Positions 24,266 to 37,570 of a stretch of DNA of 64,000 bases are shown here, one piece after another. The DNA is from Pempheris klunzingeri. Taxonomy: Eukaryota > Chordata > Actinopteri > Acropomatiformes > Pempheridae. The notes beneath the pieces are model-generated. The model saw nothing but the letters and a program-made list of their open reading frames with translations. It had not been told where the DNA came from and made no database searches. A program made the position numbers and the translations under genes. Numbering within the stretch: the stretch's first letter is position 1; every line of letters starts with the position of its first letter. The DNA lies in the NCBI RefSeq assembly GCF_042242105.1, contig NC_092028.1, forward strand, positions 10,339,338-10,403,337, given 5' to 3'.

Positions 24266-27200
24266 TATATGGCATTGACAGGTCAGTAATGAAACAGATC
24301 AGCTTACTCATTCGTTTCTGCTTCCTGTCTGTTTTTTTTTCTTTTTTTTTTTCACACAGTAAATGTGGCTGGCGTGGAAATAAAAAAAAAACACAGTCAT
24401 TAACGAGCTTTTCCTTTTTATGTATCGTTCCTTTTCATTCCAATCCAGAAATGAATGCAGCATTTATCAGGTCTGCAGGCACGGAGAAAACACAGGAAAC
24501 ACAGCGTGTGCATGATGTAAAATTAAAGGAAGCAGAGCTGCAGAGAGCTGCAGAAAGGCTCTAGTGTGCGGTAGAAGACTGAAACGTGACCGCGTGACAC
24601 TGCAGAATGCAAAATCACATCACATCAACTCAAAGGACTAATTTCCCCTCAGCGGGACTGTGCTTTATCGTCCCAGAGTGCAAAGCCTGGGATGAGAGGG
24701 ATGCCTCTGAGCACTTGCTACACTGAATAACCTTTTTTGCTTCCTTATTTATCCTCTATTCAGCCCTCTTTCTTTAATCTTTCATCGCTCTTTTCTGCAT
24801 TCAGACATGCAACATCCACCCTCTACGTGTTTTTCTCCCACCTTTCACTTTCACATCTCTTGGCTGCCTCACAGTCTTTGCTGCACCACAGCGGACTGAT
24901 CTGCAGGCAGTGTTGCTCCTCTGCTTGAGATTTGTGTGATAAGCAGGTAGTGAGGAATGGAATCAGAGCAAAAGCATTCATTCTCCGGACGTGTTAGGCA
25001 TGCAGACACACATTAATCCCTGAACATGTTCCTCTTGTTTCTTCCTGAGTAGAATGTGTGTATGCTGACACGAAAGCAAACTGCATGTGTTTGCATTTGC
25101 TTGTTTGTGTGTGAGCTTGATAAAATCCTGCACTCTATATGAGTGTGCATGCCTGTATGTTAGCGTGTGTTTGTCTTTCTGCGTCGCCTTGGCGTCATCA
25201 CTTTCTATTAATTGCTCTTTCTGCTGCTTTCAAACCTGTGCGAGCACCGTCCACCTCCGCTGGCCTGTACTGTGTCATGACAACGTCAGCCTCTCAGATT
25301 TGGTGATATCCAATTAGTCTCCCTCTGAGCTCACCCTTCCAATCTGATAAGTGTCCTGCCTTAATACCAATGAAAGTCTTAAAGCTCAGATTACAGCCCC
25401 AGCTCCCTCTTTCAGCCTCACCCTCTCTTTTTAAATCTACTGTACCTCACTTTTACTGCTTTGGTCTCCCGTGCTCTCGGTCTTTTTAAGCCTTTCTCTA
25501 TTGCTCAACACCCACTGTGGGCAGTTGGCTCGACTACTGCCACTACGTGGGCATCCTAAAGTGTGAAGGGAGAGTTTTTGCTTTTTGGGAGGATGAAAAA
25601 CCAAATGCTTCCCCAGTCAGGTCAAGTTTATTTTCACGATGTGTGATTTTTCTCTCTTATCTCTGAACAAATGCTGGCCCTCTTTGATGATCCACAGTGT
25701 TATATATAAATTGAATAAGACAGATAAAACAGCCTTTCCTCATATAATGGTCTTGATATTTGTTAAGCTTCTGTAACAAAATCAACCAATGCCTCCAACT
25801 TCCTCTCTGCTCTGGAAATGACCTGCAGAAAGGTCCATTTCTCTGCCTGTTGTACACTAGAAACGTTTACTTTTTTCCTGTTGGAATGGATTTGCTCTCT
25901 GGCAGAGAGTAAGAGGATTGACGCCACTCTTGTGCCTGTCTGTTAAACATAAGGCTATAGCCAACAGCACGAAGACACAGGGGAGACAAGTGAGAATAAA
26001 TATCCTGGTGTCGTCCGATAGTTGCTTTCGAGAACCTGTAACGCTCATTGATAAACCAACTAATAAAACTACATTTTCACATTTTCTCGTGTGTGTGTAC
26101 AGATTAAACAGTCGATATATAACATGTCACTAAGTGAGCTTTTGAGGTGATGGCAGGTGGAATTTGTTGATGTTAGACAGAACCACGCTCGAGTTTCCAG
26201 TTTTTGTGCTAAGCTACGCTAACTGGCATTGATCTTCTCATCTAACTCTCTAAAAGTGAATATGTGCATATGGTGAGCATGGGTAACGCTGTACAAACAG
26301 ATGTGTCATTGCTGCACAGAGCCACTCACTGTGCTTTTAAAAGTTCTGTGCAAATAAAGCTGCTATTTTATAGTACCACAAATTACAATACTGAAACTAA
26401 TAATGGAAAATAAAACTGTATCTATTGCTAGTTTTCTCTCCAGTTCCTGTAGTTGAACCATCATTACAGAAATATCTGATCTTTCTCAGTCTGCATAACA
26501 TAAACATGCATGCAATGTTGATTGTGGAATTTACAATGTACTCATTCACAAATATATTCTAATGCACGATTGCAAGTCTGCTAAAAAAAAAGAAAAAGTA
26601 GAAAACTATTCACATCACTGCTGCTATCATCAAAGCCAAGGTCGTGTCTGCACCCATTTCTTCTGTTGTACTTCCTCTGTCTTTGTATTTCTTAAAGTTC
26701 GAGTGGTTGTCTGTTTTCTATTTTAATGACATTCTTTCCTTTCACAGAGATTGAAACAAATCATCCTTCACGTCAGATCTCACATCAGCACAGCCTACGC
26801 ATATAGGAAATGTCTTTCTGCGTGGATGGGTTCTGAAGCAACTTTGCACAACCGTTGAGGCCAATCTGAAAATATCAGTAAAACCAACTATTTCTCATTT
26901 TGTCCTTGCTTTTATTTCAGATACACACGACGTCAAATCCAAGGCCGCTCTCAGCAAATAGCACACACTGTGTAGCATGAATCTCCGTTTTGTATTCTGA
27001 GTTTTGCTGTAATGGCTGCAGGAGAGCTAAGTTATCCACTGCCTCCTTCTTTTCCTTTCCACAATGTTTTCACTCCTGCCTCAAATGAAATATGGCTTAT
27101 TAATAATTGCACACCCACACGCTTGCTGCCGCACATGCAGCTCACAGCTCGCCTCAGTCTGTGAGGCGAAAAATAACAGGATTTTATGGCAGAGGGGATC

Positions 27201-30200
27201 TTGCTATGACTCTTCTGTAAAAAGTTCTGCATTCATTGCATCGTTATCCCAAAACTCACGGAGGAGTTTCAGACTAATGGGGGGATAGCTTGGAAAATGT
27301 ACAGCCAGGGAATCTCTCCATGTGCCTACAATGCATGGGCACACTGGAGAATAAAGACGGGAGAGGGATTCTATTTTTTCTCTAAGTGGATAGGAGTGTA
27401 GCAAATTTTAACTGACAAGTTTCAGTATGTTGATAGATGAGACATTGTGGCTTGACATGACACCTCAGAGCAGAAATCATATTGAAGTCCTTTGCTAACA
27501 AACAAGCTCAAGACTGACTTCTTTTAGAACAACTCCTTTCCTTCAGACTGTAGCTCTTCATGTATTTACAGATAGTTGGATAGATGGACCGAACCTAAAA
27601 TCGTATAAGAGACTGCTCATTTATAGGCTGAAATAACTGCAGCAGTTGCAGAGTTAAATAACTTGTCTTCTATATGATTTCCATCTGTTACTATATGAAC
27701 AAATACACTGGGAAAAAAAACAATATCAGGGAAGAAAAGCACAAAGTATCTGCAAGGAAAAAGAGATTTAACAGTTCCGGAAAATGTTTAGAGAAATGCC
27801 TCATGACGACAAACGACCTAAGCCTATGAAACGAGATTCGGGTCAATCTGCCCTTCAGAGAATTCTTCCTAGTGTCCAATTAGTTCAGCACGCTGGCTTC
27901 TTAAAGTCTTACATAACACTGACACACAAAGGAACATTCCCAGCATCCCTGGAAAGATACCAAAAACAGAAATAGGTTTTTGCAGCAACAATGGAAAGAA
28001 CAAATTGTCAATTTATTATTATAATACAAAATGTGTCAGTGTTTACTAGGAAAAAAAGTGTAAAAGTAGGTTAACTCTTCCTGCTGGATGGCCTCTAGTG
28101 ATCAAATACAGAAGGCGGCAATGATGACTTGGAGGCAAAATAACGCCACAAGTTAGTGAAAGCAAAGTACCTCAGGCAGTAGTCTAAAACGATGATATGA
28201 TGATTTACAAGGAACACCAGCATGCTTATTTAACAGCATGGATAACTAAGAAATTGGGCTGTTTTTAAAAGGAAATATAAAGTTCATGAAAAACTCCCTT
28301 TAATCAAATAGAATGCAAATGAATATATTTACTACAGGCAAATCCACGCAGGAAGGAAAATTGCTGGTTGCCATGAAAGTAAAAGATTTAGGCTAAAAAC
28401 TGAGGGGATTTTTCACTTCAAAGCTTAAGGAAGCGAAGCAGATAGGAAATGGAAATACATAATGTGTTTGCATGAATGAGAAAAATCATTAGTTGCATTT
28501 GAAGTGAATTTCTGTGAGCCATGCCATGGAATTTCAATCGAAAAAAGGAGAGGCACGATCTGTGAATACTGACTGCGCTGGAATTAAAATGACTTATGTA
28601 AAATACAAAGCACGGATGTTAAGATTTTAATATCCAATTTTGATGCAGCAACAAAAACAACAGCGATCTCTTTATGAATAATATATTTATTTAGCTCATC
28701 TGAAAGCAGTTACAAAGCACTGCTTAATCAAGCGATGTAAAAGAGGTGGCAGATGACATAGATCAGGAAAACAACAAATTACACAATATAGAAATATTAA
28801 ATAGAATAAATAGAAGATCGCAGCATCAAAGCCCTAAGAAATAAAAACATCAAATAGAGCAGAATAGGAGACTATGACTGATCAAAACAAATCCAAAAAT
28901 CATTTAAAAAGTTTACCAGAATAGAGTCGGATGAAAGAGGAGATTGAACAGGATGATACTGGCCAAAAAAAGCTTGATTATTTAATACTTTTAGTCTGGA
29001 ACATGAGGAGATTTTGAAGCAAACATTCAAACAGATGATCAGAGCCAGAGAAGACAGGCTCACAGGAGATGGAGGTGGCTCATGTGAAACAAGCGCTCCC
29101 TTTGAAGGATCAGCCTTGAACCGAATCGCATACAAAATGAGCGGTTTAGTGAAAATCACAGAAAACAATGCAGAGGAATTCAGTGAATGTGGAGCAGCAA
29201 ACTGGACCAACAGAACCAGACCACAGACAGCTCAACCAGTCAGTTTAATCAGTTTAAATGACCATGTTTGACACATGGCTGGTGGTGTTGCTGGAGGGCT
29301 ACTGTAGTTCATCTGACGGGGCTGTGTGTGTGTGGGGGGGGGTACGTCTGGAAAGAACTAGGTTGGGCACCGCCGAGGTCAACCGTGCCGTTACTTCCCA
29401 GCGTCACCAGTGTCCAAATGGGATTAGGAAGTGTCCTGTGTTTGATCTGCTGCTACAACCGTCAGCGCTAATGCTGGTCCACCACCACCATCTGACCCCA
29501 CACCAGACAGTCTGAGCTCTACGACCTGATTCACATGGGGCACATATGATACATGCTGGCTATTATTAGACAAAGTATTCCATTATAAATACAGTTTAAA
29601 CTCAATATTTTAATCACTCACCACTTGCAGGTTTGAAAGGTTTGGCTTTTAAAACTTTACAGTCTCTGTCTTCAAGACGGTTCATCAATCAAAACTGTTG
29701 AATCACTCCTCCAGCATAGTCCATATCTATATGCTCTAACATTTAATGTTTCCAATATGGCTAAATACTCTCCCTCTGTGTTGCAGATATGAGTGTATGG
29801 AATGCACACTCTCCCCCCCATAATTCAGTGGAGTTAACTTTATTAAGACCATTTATTTCCTCTATCTTACTATAACCGCAAACACAAACCACACCATAGA
29901 GGGGTCATTATTTAGCCGTACAAAGGGAACACGGCTTATATTGGAATTGTTCCTGTGTTTGCCGCCTCTATCCGTGAAACCTAATTCTGTCTTTAAAAGA
30001 AGATACCTAAAGTGCACATGTGTTTTCCTATTTTTGAGGAGACCAGTTGGAATCTAAACACACAAATCTGGCCAAAAGGGATCCTAGAGAGACTGTGGTT
30101 CAGTCCTGTCTAGACATTTTTGATTTAAAAAAAAGGTGTGTTCATGTGCCGAGAATAGTCCCTCATGGTCTCTTTGAGCTTTTTGCAAAGAGGGAAGCAA

Positions 30201-30241
30201 ACCTCCTTACGTCCCACAGATCACACTATACTGTATGCCTG

Positions 30242-30244
<3 letters not shown>

Positions 30245-30309
<65 letters not shown>
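30245..30309. repeat. (TA)32 microsatellite
   Basis: A perfect TA dinucleotide run of 65 bp in intergenic sequence. Confidence 0.97.
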
Positions 30310-30311
<2 letters not shown>

Positions 30312-31739
30312 TGGCCCTAAAGCCAGAGAGCTGGGATGTAAAAAGACCATGGTTTCCCCCAAACACACACACAGGAATTCATGGGCTTCATGAAAGAGCA
30401 GATTTATCAGGTATGGTTCTAGTTCATCTGAAGTTTACAGAAATTTGTGGGCCAGCTGTAAAATACTGCCTGTGAAGTTAAATATGTCACACACACATAT
30501 ACACTACGGTCCTGCTTGCAGCATTTATCGCTGCCCCGGTGTTATTTTTCAATACTAAGTCCCTTCGTTAATCTAATTAGTAGCCTTAGTAGTGTTAGCA
30601 TGTTATACACGGACAGGAGAGGGGTGGGGACCAGGACTGACATATTGACCTACAATCAGCAGTACACAGGGTTGCTGTGCAGTTCAATCCAGGTCATCGT
30701 TATCATCTTTACCTGGGGAGTATTTTGCCACTGATCTGCCCCCGGCCACAGATAAACAAGCTTAGGTGAGTTAACTGTGGGCTTACTTCAGTGGCATGTC
30801 TGGAAGGTTTCCATCATACAGTACACACACCACTGTCTGAACACTACAAATATGAGTTGAGAGAGACCCCCCCGTCACCCCCCCGCCCCCCTGACTGATT
30901 TAACACAGTGTCAGAAGTCTCCACTGTGTTTCACTGTTTGACTGCTCTGCATTGTTAAAGAGGCCAGCTCATTTCCAGCCTACATACTGTTAAAAGAGGC
31001 TTAGTCACTGTCCTGTCCTCCTTTAGGCCCCCGTTGCCCTGAAAGACTGCCCTCAAAACCTCAGCTAATCGATGTGCAGCACATGGTCGACCCCAATTCT
31101 AACCCAGTGTATGAAATTATTAATAGTAAGTGTAAATTGTGCAAAGAAAATGTAGATTTATATTCTGAAAGCATACAGTACATCCATCTTTGAAAACTAC
31201 CTTCCTTTTATCATTATTCTAGAAACCCAGAAAACTCTGATCCCTACTTGAATTAATCGGTTGGAGGGAATATAATTCAATCATTTCTTGTCATATAAAA
31301 GGTACAGATAAAAACAAGTTTCACCGCACAATGAAATTCTTGCTTTGCCCTTTTTGGGATTAAGAAATGAAAGATAAATAGAAAAAGAAAATTAGATAAA
31401 TGAACAGTAGCTGTACAGTGTGCACACACACGATTAAAAGAATAATATATTCAAGAAGAAAATGCAAGTAATATTATACAATTTCAAGTAATAAGAGCAG
31501 CTTAAAGACATATTGCACAAGGATATGTCTCCTGCACAGGGAGAAGGATTACTGTTATTGCACTCATGTATGTGGGAAAAGGGGAGTGGATAGATAGTCA
31601 ATAACTGTGATCAATCACAACCATTCAAGATGTAACTGTAATTATGAGCACCATGCCATAACCCTTTGGATAGGATTTCAGGGGACTGACTGGTCAACAA
31701 TTTGCCAGTTTTGTTACAAATTGTCAGCGACATGGCTCT

Positions 31740-31975
31740 AGGTACTGTCAGTCAGTCAGTCAGTCACCACTTTGGTTCAGACTGAAATATCTTAATGTTT
31801 ACCGGATGGATTGCCATGAAATCTGGCACACACATTCATGTCCCGCTCTGTAGTCATTTTAGTCATCAGGTCATTGACTTTAGTGTTAATAAGCGTGAAG
31901 GAGGTAAACATTATGCCTGCTAAACATCAGCATTGCCATTGTGAGCATGTTAGCAGTTAGCTTAAAGCATCACAG
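31740..31975. repeat. Dispersed teleost repeat (GGATTGCCATGAAATCTGGC type)
   Basis: It starts with tandem CAGT, then has CTTTGGTTCAGACTGAAATA, TGGATTGCCATGAAATCTGG and ends with GTTAGCAGTTAGCTTAAAGC. Related phrases recur at about 36090-36300 and 62340-62960, and partly at 20360-20680, so it is interspersed. No coding capacity is seen. Confidence 0.6.
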
Positions 31976-33117
31976 CGCCAAGACTTTACACAAAAATGCC
32001 TGCTTACACAACTTTCCACCAGTGTTCTGTGGTCGTGGCGTTCTCTCAGGCTATTCGTGGATCCTCCTTTAACAGCAACGTTTTCCACACACAGATCATT
32101 AAGACAAAACCCTTGAATACTGGTAATGAAATTAAAATACTGGACTATGAGATTTTCAGTCACCAGGTCCAAGAAAGGGACTTTTTAAGGCAGCGAGTCT
32201 AAGGCAACTGGATCTGCTCCCAATTCCAGGTCCAATTGCATTTTTCTCTACATATGTGACTAGTGTTTATCGGTTTAATTGCTGCACCACTGGCCCTCCC
32301 ATTTTGGCTGCAGCTCTCTCACAGTGAAAGTGCCAAGCCCATGCTGGGAAGCTCAGACACAAATAGGCACGTAATTCAGTCTAATTTGGAAGAAATACTT
32401 GGACATGAGGTGCACCTGAAGCTGAAAGTGGAGGCAAAAATTTGATGTTTGCCATTGCCTTCCATTTCTCAAGCTACGAAAACATCGTAATCCAGTTCTA
32501 ATCATAGAACCAAAGACTCAAGGCAGTATTTCCAAAGTATTATGTTCTTAAAATGTCCTCTAACTCACAATCAAAACATGAAACTTCTATTACAGAGAGG
32601 AGGAGCTGGGGCCCTTTTTTATCAGCATTTAAAGTCACTAAACTGTATCATGAACTATATTTTCAACTGCATATTGTAAATGTTTATTCAGGGACGTTTG
32701 AAATATTGTTGAAAAAATCTAAATTCTACAGTTACTTAATAGTTTGGCCATTTTTGAACGGTGGCTCCTACAGAATCAACAGTGAACAACATCCCACATG
32801 TGAGGACAGCGTGTCACATGGACCTAAAACGCGACCAGCAGGTTGCCTCTTCACAATAAAGCTAAATGCAGACCTGCTGAGGTTTAGAGGGATAAGCCCG
32901 ATCAAATCCTCCCAGATTGATCTTTGACACCGTCTGCCCTGCAGGTAGCACCGCCTCCCCACCAAGGCAGCTAAGGAGGGCAGCGGCAGGCGGGGTGACG
33001 GCATCAAGGAAACAGCAGTCAGGGAGGGGAGGGGATGAGGGGAGAAGATGCTGGCTTGGTGGAGAAGTTTGGCTGACCTTTTGAAGTGACCATGTGACTG
33101 GAAAGAGGAGGATGTGG

Positions 33118-33238
33118 GGATTAGCGATGAAGATATAAAAGCACAACACTTGCAACGCACTTCACAAACTCAAGAAGAGGAAAGAAGCAACCTTGAGCAG
33201 AAACCAGCGTTGGCCTCTTGGGATATCTGTGACAACAG
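33118..33238 (+). promoter_or_regulatory. pde6h: pde6h promoter and untranslated exon 1
   Basis: TATAAAAG lies at 33134-33141. Just upstream GGATTAG (33118-33124) is the reverse complement of CTAATCC, the preferred CRX/OTX site of photoreceptor genes. Transcription would start near 33165, and exon 1 would end at the donor ACAG|GTGAGA at 33239. The next acceptor, TTTTAG| at 34450, opens the exon with the start codon. Spacing and motif identity fit a photoreceptor promoter; CRX use is inferred. Confidence 0.65.
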
Positions 33239-34221
33239 GTGAGAGCAAACTCTACTGCTGCAAATTTACAAACTGCTTTGACTTTTAACAGCTGCTGCTT
33301 CTACAACTTCTGCAATGTTTCTATGGTGCTAAATTAGTCATTTTAACTAGTTGTGGGCTGGCTATGGACGACACTGAAAAATGCTGATGACTTAGACTTT
33401 GATGATAAAAATGATTTACATGCAGATATGCATTTGTGCATTGACGGCTAAAACTCTAAACTGATACGAGGAACAGCTTGAACATGAGTCATTATACTTA
33501 TCCTGTGCTATCAAAGTGGTTTGATATTGGACTTTTAATGGTGGATAAGTACATTTGCAGAAAGGTCACAAAGAAAGAGTCTTAAAGGACATGCATAGAA
33601 ACCTGAAGGAGAGAACAGGTGTGTGTAAAGAGGGTCGACTTTAGAGGCAACAATCACAGCAACAGATGGCCAGCATGAGAGCAGACAGGTAGTCCGGTCA
33701 GGACAGCCTCCTTGATCCCATCCACAGGCTATCTAGATCTAAAGGAGGCGGTGCACACCGAACCAGGGTGCCTTCCGCCTCTGTCAAATTGCCTTAACAG
33801 GATTACCAGTGTCAGCAGTCAGGGGAAGGGGGGCGAAACCTGGAGCTTAAGCAGGATACTGCTTAAAATCTGGTTTGAGATTAGGACAAGACGGCAGAAC
33901 GGAGAGCCTGGCAGGACTACGCAGAGAAACCAACACTTTGACATGTTTTGATACTTACTGGTGGATGCAGCCTCTCTGAGTTAGCAAGAGACCTGTGTCG
34001 AACTTGGCAAGTTTAAGCAGAACATAGACATTCAGTGATGGTGTGACCGGTAATAGTTAATAACTTTGTTAAAGTTTGATATCGAAATGACCAAACATGA
34101 GCAGTTGAATTGACGTCCAAGTTGAGGAGCTAATGGTGTCAGTCCGAGGTTAAGAATTGAGGCTACACGTGACATTTGTGTTGTTTAAGAAGGGCAATTA
34201 GTCCGCTTGTTGTTCAGAGTG

Positions 34222-34296
34222 GGATTAGAGCTAATCTGAGTGTTAAACCTAATCTGTGTAATCTCCATTGATTGGTATTAGATGGAAACAGGATTA
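34222..34296. promoter_or_regulatory. pde6h: Cluster of OTX/CRX-like TAATC cores in pde6h intron 1
   Basis: In 75 bp there are five TAATC cores on the two strands: 34222-34227 (GGATTA), 34232-34236, 34250-34254, 34259-34263 and 34291-34296 (GGATTA). These are K50 homeodomain sites of the kind bound by CRX and OTX2. The cluster is about 170 nt upstream of the first coding exon. Confidence 0.4.
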
Positions 34297-34308
34297 ACGG
34301 GGGGCAGC

Positions 34309-34346
34309 AGCGAGAGCGAGAGAGAGAGAGAGAGCGAGAGAGAGAA
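34309..34346. repeat. GA-rich microsatellite
   Basis: GAGA repeats with two GCGA interruptions, followed by a run of ten G, in pde6h intron 1. Confidence 0.9.
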
Positions 34347-34465
34347 GGGAGGGGGGGGGGCAGAGAACAAAAGAGAGGAAGGCAGAGAAAGCCACAAGAG
34401 TGATCTTTGAGAGAATGCAGGAGTGATCAAAAATGCCTTCTGTCTTTTAGGGACCCTCAGCAAAA

Positions 34466-34817
34466 ATGAACGCCGCTCCCCCTGCAGGAAGTGCTCTGGC
34501 CCCCGGTGGAGCGACTGGCCCCACCACACCCAAGAAGGGACCACCCAAGTTCAAGCAGAGGCAGACCCGTACATTCAAGAGCAAGGCCCCTAAACCAGGC
34601 CAGAAGGGGTAAAATCCCATTGACACTGTATTTATAAAAATCACACACGGTCATAAAACAGGACCTGAGCCACTCACCTCTATGTTTTCTCTCCTCCAGC
34701 TTTGGTGATGACATCCCTGGCATGGAGGGCCTTGGCACTGACATCACAGTGGTGTGCCCATGGGAAGCCTTCGGCGACATGGAGCTCAGCGACTTGGCCA
34801 AATACGGCATCATTTAA
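34466..34817 (+). CDS. pde6h: Phosphodiesterase 6 inhibitory gamma subunit, two coding exons
   Basis: Coding exons are 34466-34608 and 34700-34817, joined AAGGG|GTAAAA...CTCCAG|C, giving 86 residues (human PDE6G 87, PDE6H 83). The central polycationic region [16 protein letters not shown], which binds the catalytic subunits and transducin, is conserved. So is the C-terminal inhibitory half, starting [15 protein letters not shown] and ending LAKYGII, which plugs the PDE6 active site. The N-terminus has GPTTPKK, closer to PDE6H (cone; GPTTPRK) than to PDE6G. MGP and a GPRC5 gene nearby also favour pde6h. The product is a soluble photoreceptor outer-segment protein that keeps cGMP phosphodiesterase inactive in darkness. 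The alternative is a pde6g co-orthologue. Confidence 0.93.
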
Positions 34818-35578
34818 ACCTGCTGCCTCCTGCCTTCCTTGCCTGCCTGTACCTCTCCTCTATCTAATCCTCTCCACCCTGCCTTCTCTCCACCTCAGCT
34901 CGGCACACCAGCATAAGGCTGCCGGAAAGCCCCCTAATGCCCTCTCGTCTACCTACCTCATGCTTCACTCCACTAAATGAGTGGGATGATAATGTTTTTA
35001 TTTTTATATCATTAATTATATGATATTGTTTATAGTATATCCATTTGAAATGAGAAGACGAGAAAAGAACTCCACATACCCTTTTCCCATCCATCCACCT
35101 ACAGTAGTCTACTCCTGACTTCTCCTCCCTCCTCATTTGGACTTCCCTTTCTCCCTTTGCTACTCCTCACCCACGGCAATGGACGCAAGCAAAACACTAG
35201 TCAATACTGGTCTTGTATTTGCTTCTAGCTGTCTATTAAAATGTAAATATTTTGATGTCAGTTTCGAACCTTTTTACCTCGTTTTCCATCCTACCTTTTA
35301 TACTTCCGCCCTCTTTTATTTCGCATTGTATTTTCTAGTCCTTGTGCACAAGCTCACTGTGAACATCAAGGGATGTAAGGAGAGTACGCAACACGCCATA
35401 ATGGCGAAAACCACAATGCACTTTGACATGATCATGGAGGATGAACTCCCTTTTATCCGATCTCTCTCTCTCTCCTTGCTACTGTCAGAATCCCTCCGTA
35501 GAGAAAATGAAGGCACCAATGTTCTGTGTTGCAGGCACCGTACCACAGAAAATGTACTGTGAATGTCCCGATAGCCGC

Positions 35579-35584
35579 AATAAA
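35579..35584 (+). terminator. pde6h: Polyadenylation signal of pde6h
   Basis: AATAAA lies 762 nt after the stop codon and is followed by TG-rich sequence (GTTGTCTGTCTGTGTTTT), a typical downstream element. Confidence 0.65.
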
Positions 35585-36089
35585 ACGTATCTATTTTTAG
35601 TACTCATGTTGTCTGTCTGTGTTTTTCTCTGGAAGGTCTAATAAAAGCTGAACAAAGCAAGGCAGGCTTGTAAATGAATAATGAGTAAAAACATATCACT
35701 AATAAGGACCTTGGATGAGAAACAATCATTTTCCAGCAGTCCTCTAACTCAATTTGAAGATGTTTCTCTCCATGTCTTAAAGCTGGTGTTGGTAGAATTT
35801 AGAAGAGAGTTCAGCCTCAGAATTTGAAAGAGTGCAACTTCCACGTCCCTCCCCCTCCCTCTCCAGCCCCTCCCTGCAGGCAGGGCTGTCATGCATGCAC
35901 AGGCTAACCAAAGCAACTAAAGAGGCCAAGTATACAATTGTGTTTGCATTGATACACAGCAGTAACACTGCAGATGGTGAGCCGTCCACAGGGCAGCGGG
36001 CTAACATGAGCCTGCTAACATTCTAACAACAATGCAATGCAAACAGGCATTTTACCACTGTCATTTCCCATCGTCACCATCTTAGTTTA

Positions 36090-36300
36090 GCATTTACTGT
36101 AAGCGTGCTAATATTTGCTAAGTAGCGCACAGCCGAGGCTGATGGAAATATTTTGAAGAACCAAAGGAATGCTGATGGTGCTTGGAGGAAAAGTCGGCAG
36201 ATTAGGATTCATTTGTTTGAACGTGTACACAAAATATAATTGCAATGCATCCAATAGTTGGAGAGATATTTCAATCCGGACTGAGGTGCTGACTGACAAA
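36090..36300. repeat. Dispersed repeat related to 31.7 and 62.3 kb
   Basis: It contains GCGTGCTAATATTTGCTAAG, GAGGCTGATGG and CAATAGTTGGAGAGATATTT, phrases shared with the other copies in this window. Confidence 0.5.
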
Positions 36301-36301
36301 C

Positions 36302-37560
36302 ATCAAGATGCTATTGTGGCAAAAAAAAAAACGAGCCACAAGAGAAAGAAATTGGATGCAAAGTTCTCCATAGAAACACAACCACATGGCTTCTCTCATC
36401 ATCCTCCATCAACAGCTTCTCCCGCACAACTCGGGCTGCTATGGTTTCTCCTTCCAAACAATGATCTATCAGCACTGAGTGACGGAGAATCTCTAAGCAA
36501 ATGTTTCCATTTCAGCCCCGACCTCATGACAGCGACAGGGAGTTGTGGTTGTGTTATTGCTTCGGGATAGTCAAAATAAATGACGTCATGCTTGAATTCC
36601 TCTGGTATTAAGTGATACATGGGAGGCTTGTAAATAATCAGTAGATCGATGTTGATGCTCCATATAGTACGAGCACACACATAAAGGTGCATGCATTCTG
36701 CTCCTGTGACCTTTGATGCCTTAAAAGATACCGCTCTGACCTTTTGTGATGAGAGTTGAAGAGTGACTTAAGATTCAACTGAACACACCCTGTAAATTCA
36801 GTGCGTGCACAGACATGAGCTGAGGTGTTACGTATAGGCTTGTAAAAGGCAACAGTCGAAAGCGTCCTCTATTATTGATGCAACTCCCCCTGTGGCTGAC
36901 TCACACATCCCAAATGTTTTGCTGTGATTTACCAGTAACTAAGGTGATGCCAGGCCCTGTTCTGTACCCCGGTGAGACTGGGGTGACTCAGCTGGACTCT
37001 TACCTTAATTCCCTTTCAATAATGTGCTTCTCACCCCTTCTGAGCAAGTCTTTCACCTGACAGAATATCTCATACTTGCTCCAGACCCTCTGGTTCCTGC
37101 ACATTAAGCGCACATTATCTGAAAATGGGATGCAAATTCTTCTGGGAAATGGATTCATAAACAGGGAGGAGTGAGCTCTCCCTGCATGCATGTTTGTCAT
37201 CACCTCCAGGTGTGTGAGCCCCACCTATAGTCTGAGGGAGGGACATGGAGTAAAACGGAGACAGGAGGGGTCTGAAAGGTAGCGATGAGTGGGGGTGCAG
37301 GTTTTTCTACTCTTACCCAGCCTGTTGATGCAAGGTGAAGACAATCCTCTCTCCCAGAGCCTTCAGACCTCCCCACTATTCCTCATCTTGTGCTCTTCCT
37401 GTTACCTCTGGCTGGCAGAGACATGGGCTCATCATCAGGGTAGGAGGTACATGGCTTCATCCCGAGAGGCTGCAAACGGAAAGTTTATCGCAACTTCAAA
37501 TCAAGACTTTCAGCGTGGGATTTAGAAGTGGAAGCTGGGAAGTGTGTGCGTCATATACCA
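36302..37560. other. Noncoding spacer between pde6h and the GPRC5 gene
   Basis: I see nothing identifiable until the possible 5' untranslated exon of the receptor gene near 37.5 kb. Confidence 0.45.
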
Positions 37561-37570
37561 AAGGATAAAA

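Larger units (their letters stand above)
24268..33110. other. Gene-poor interval upstream of pde6h
   Basis: No supported coding exon. Identified contents are the reverse copy of the 4.9-kb dispersed repeat (about 26150-26290), a TA microsatellite, and a dispersed repeat at 31740-31975. A segment near 31310-31400 (GCACAATGAAATTCTTGC) resembles a fish SINE or LINE end. Confidence 0.5.

Noticed and set aside
30047-30475. 142-residue plus-strand frame with a Tyr-Ile run
   Set aside because: Its centre is the TA microsatellite and the flanks show no recognisable protein.
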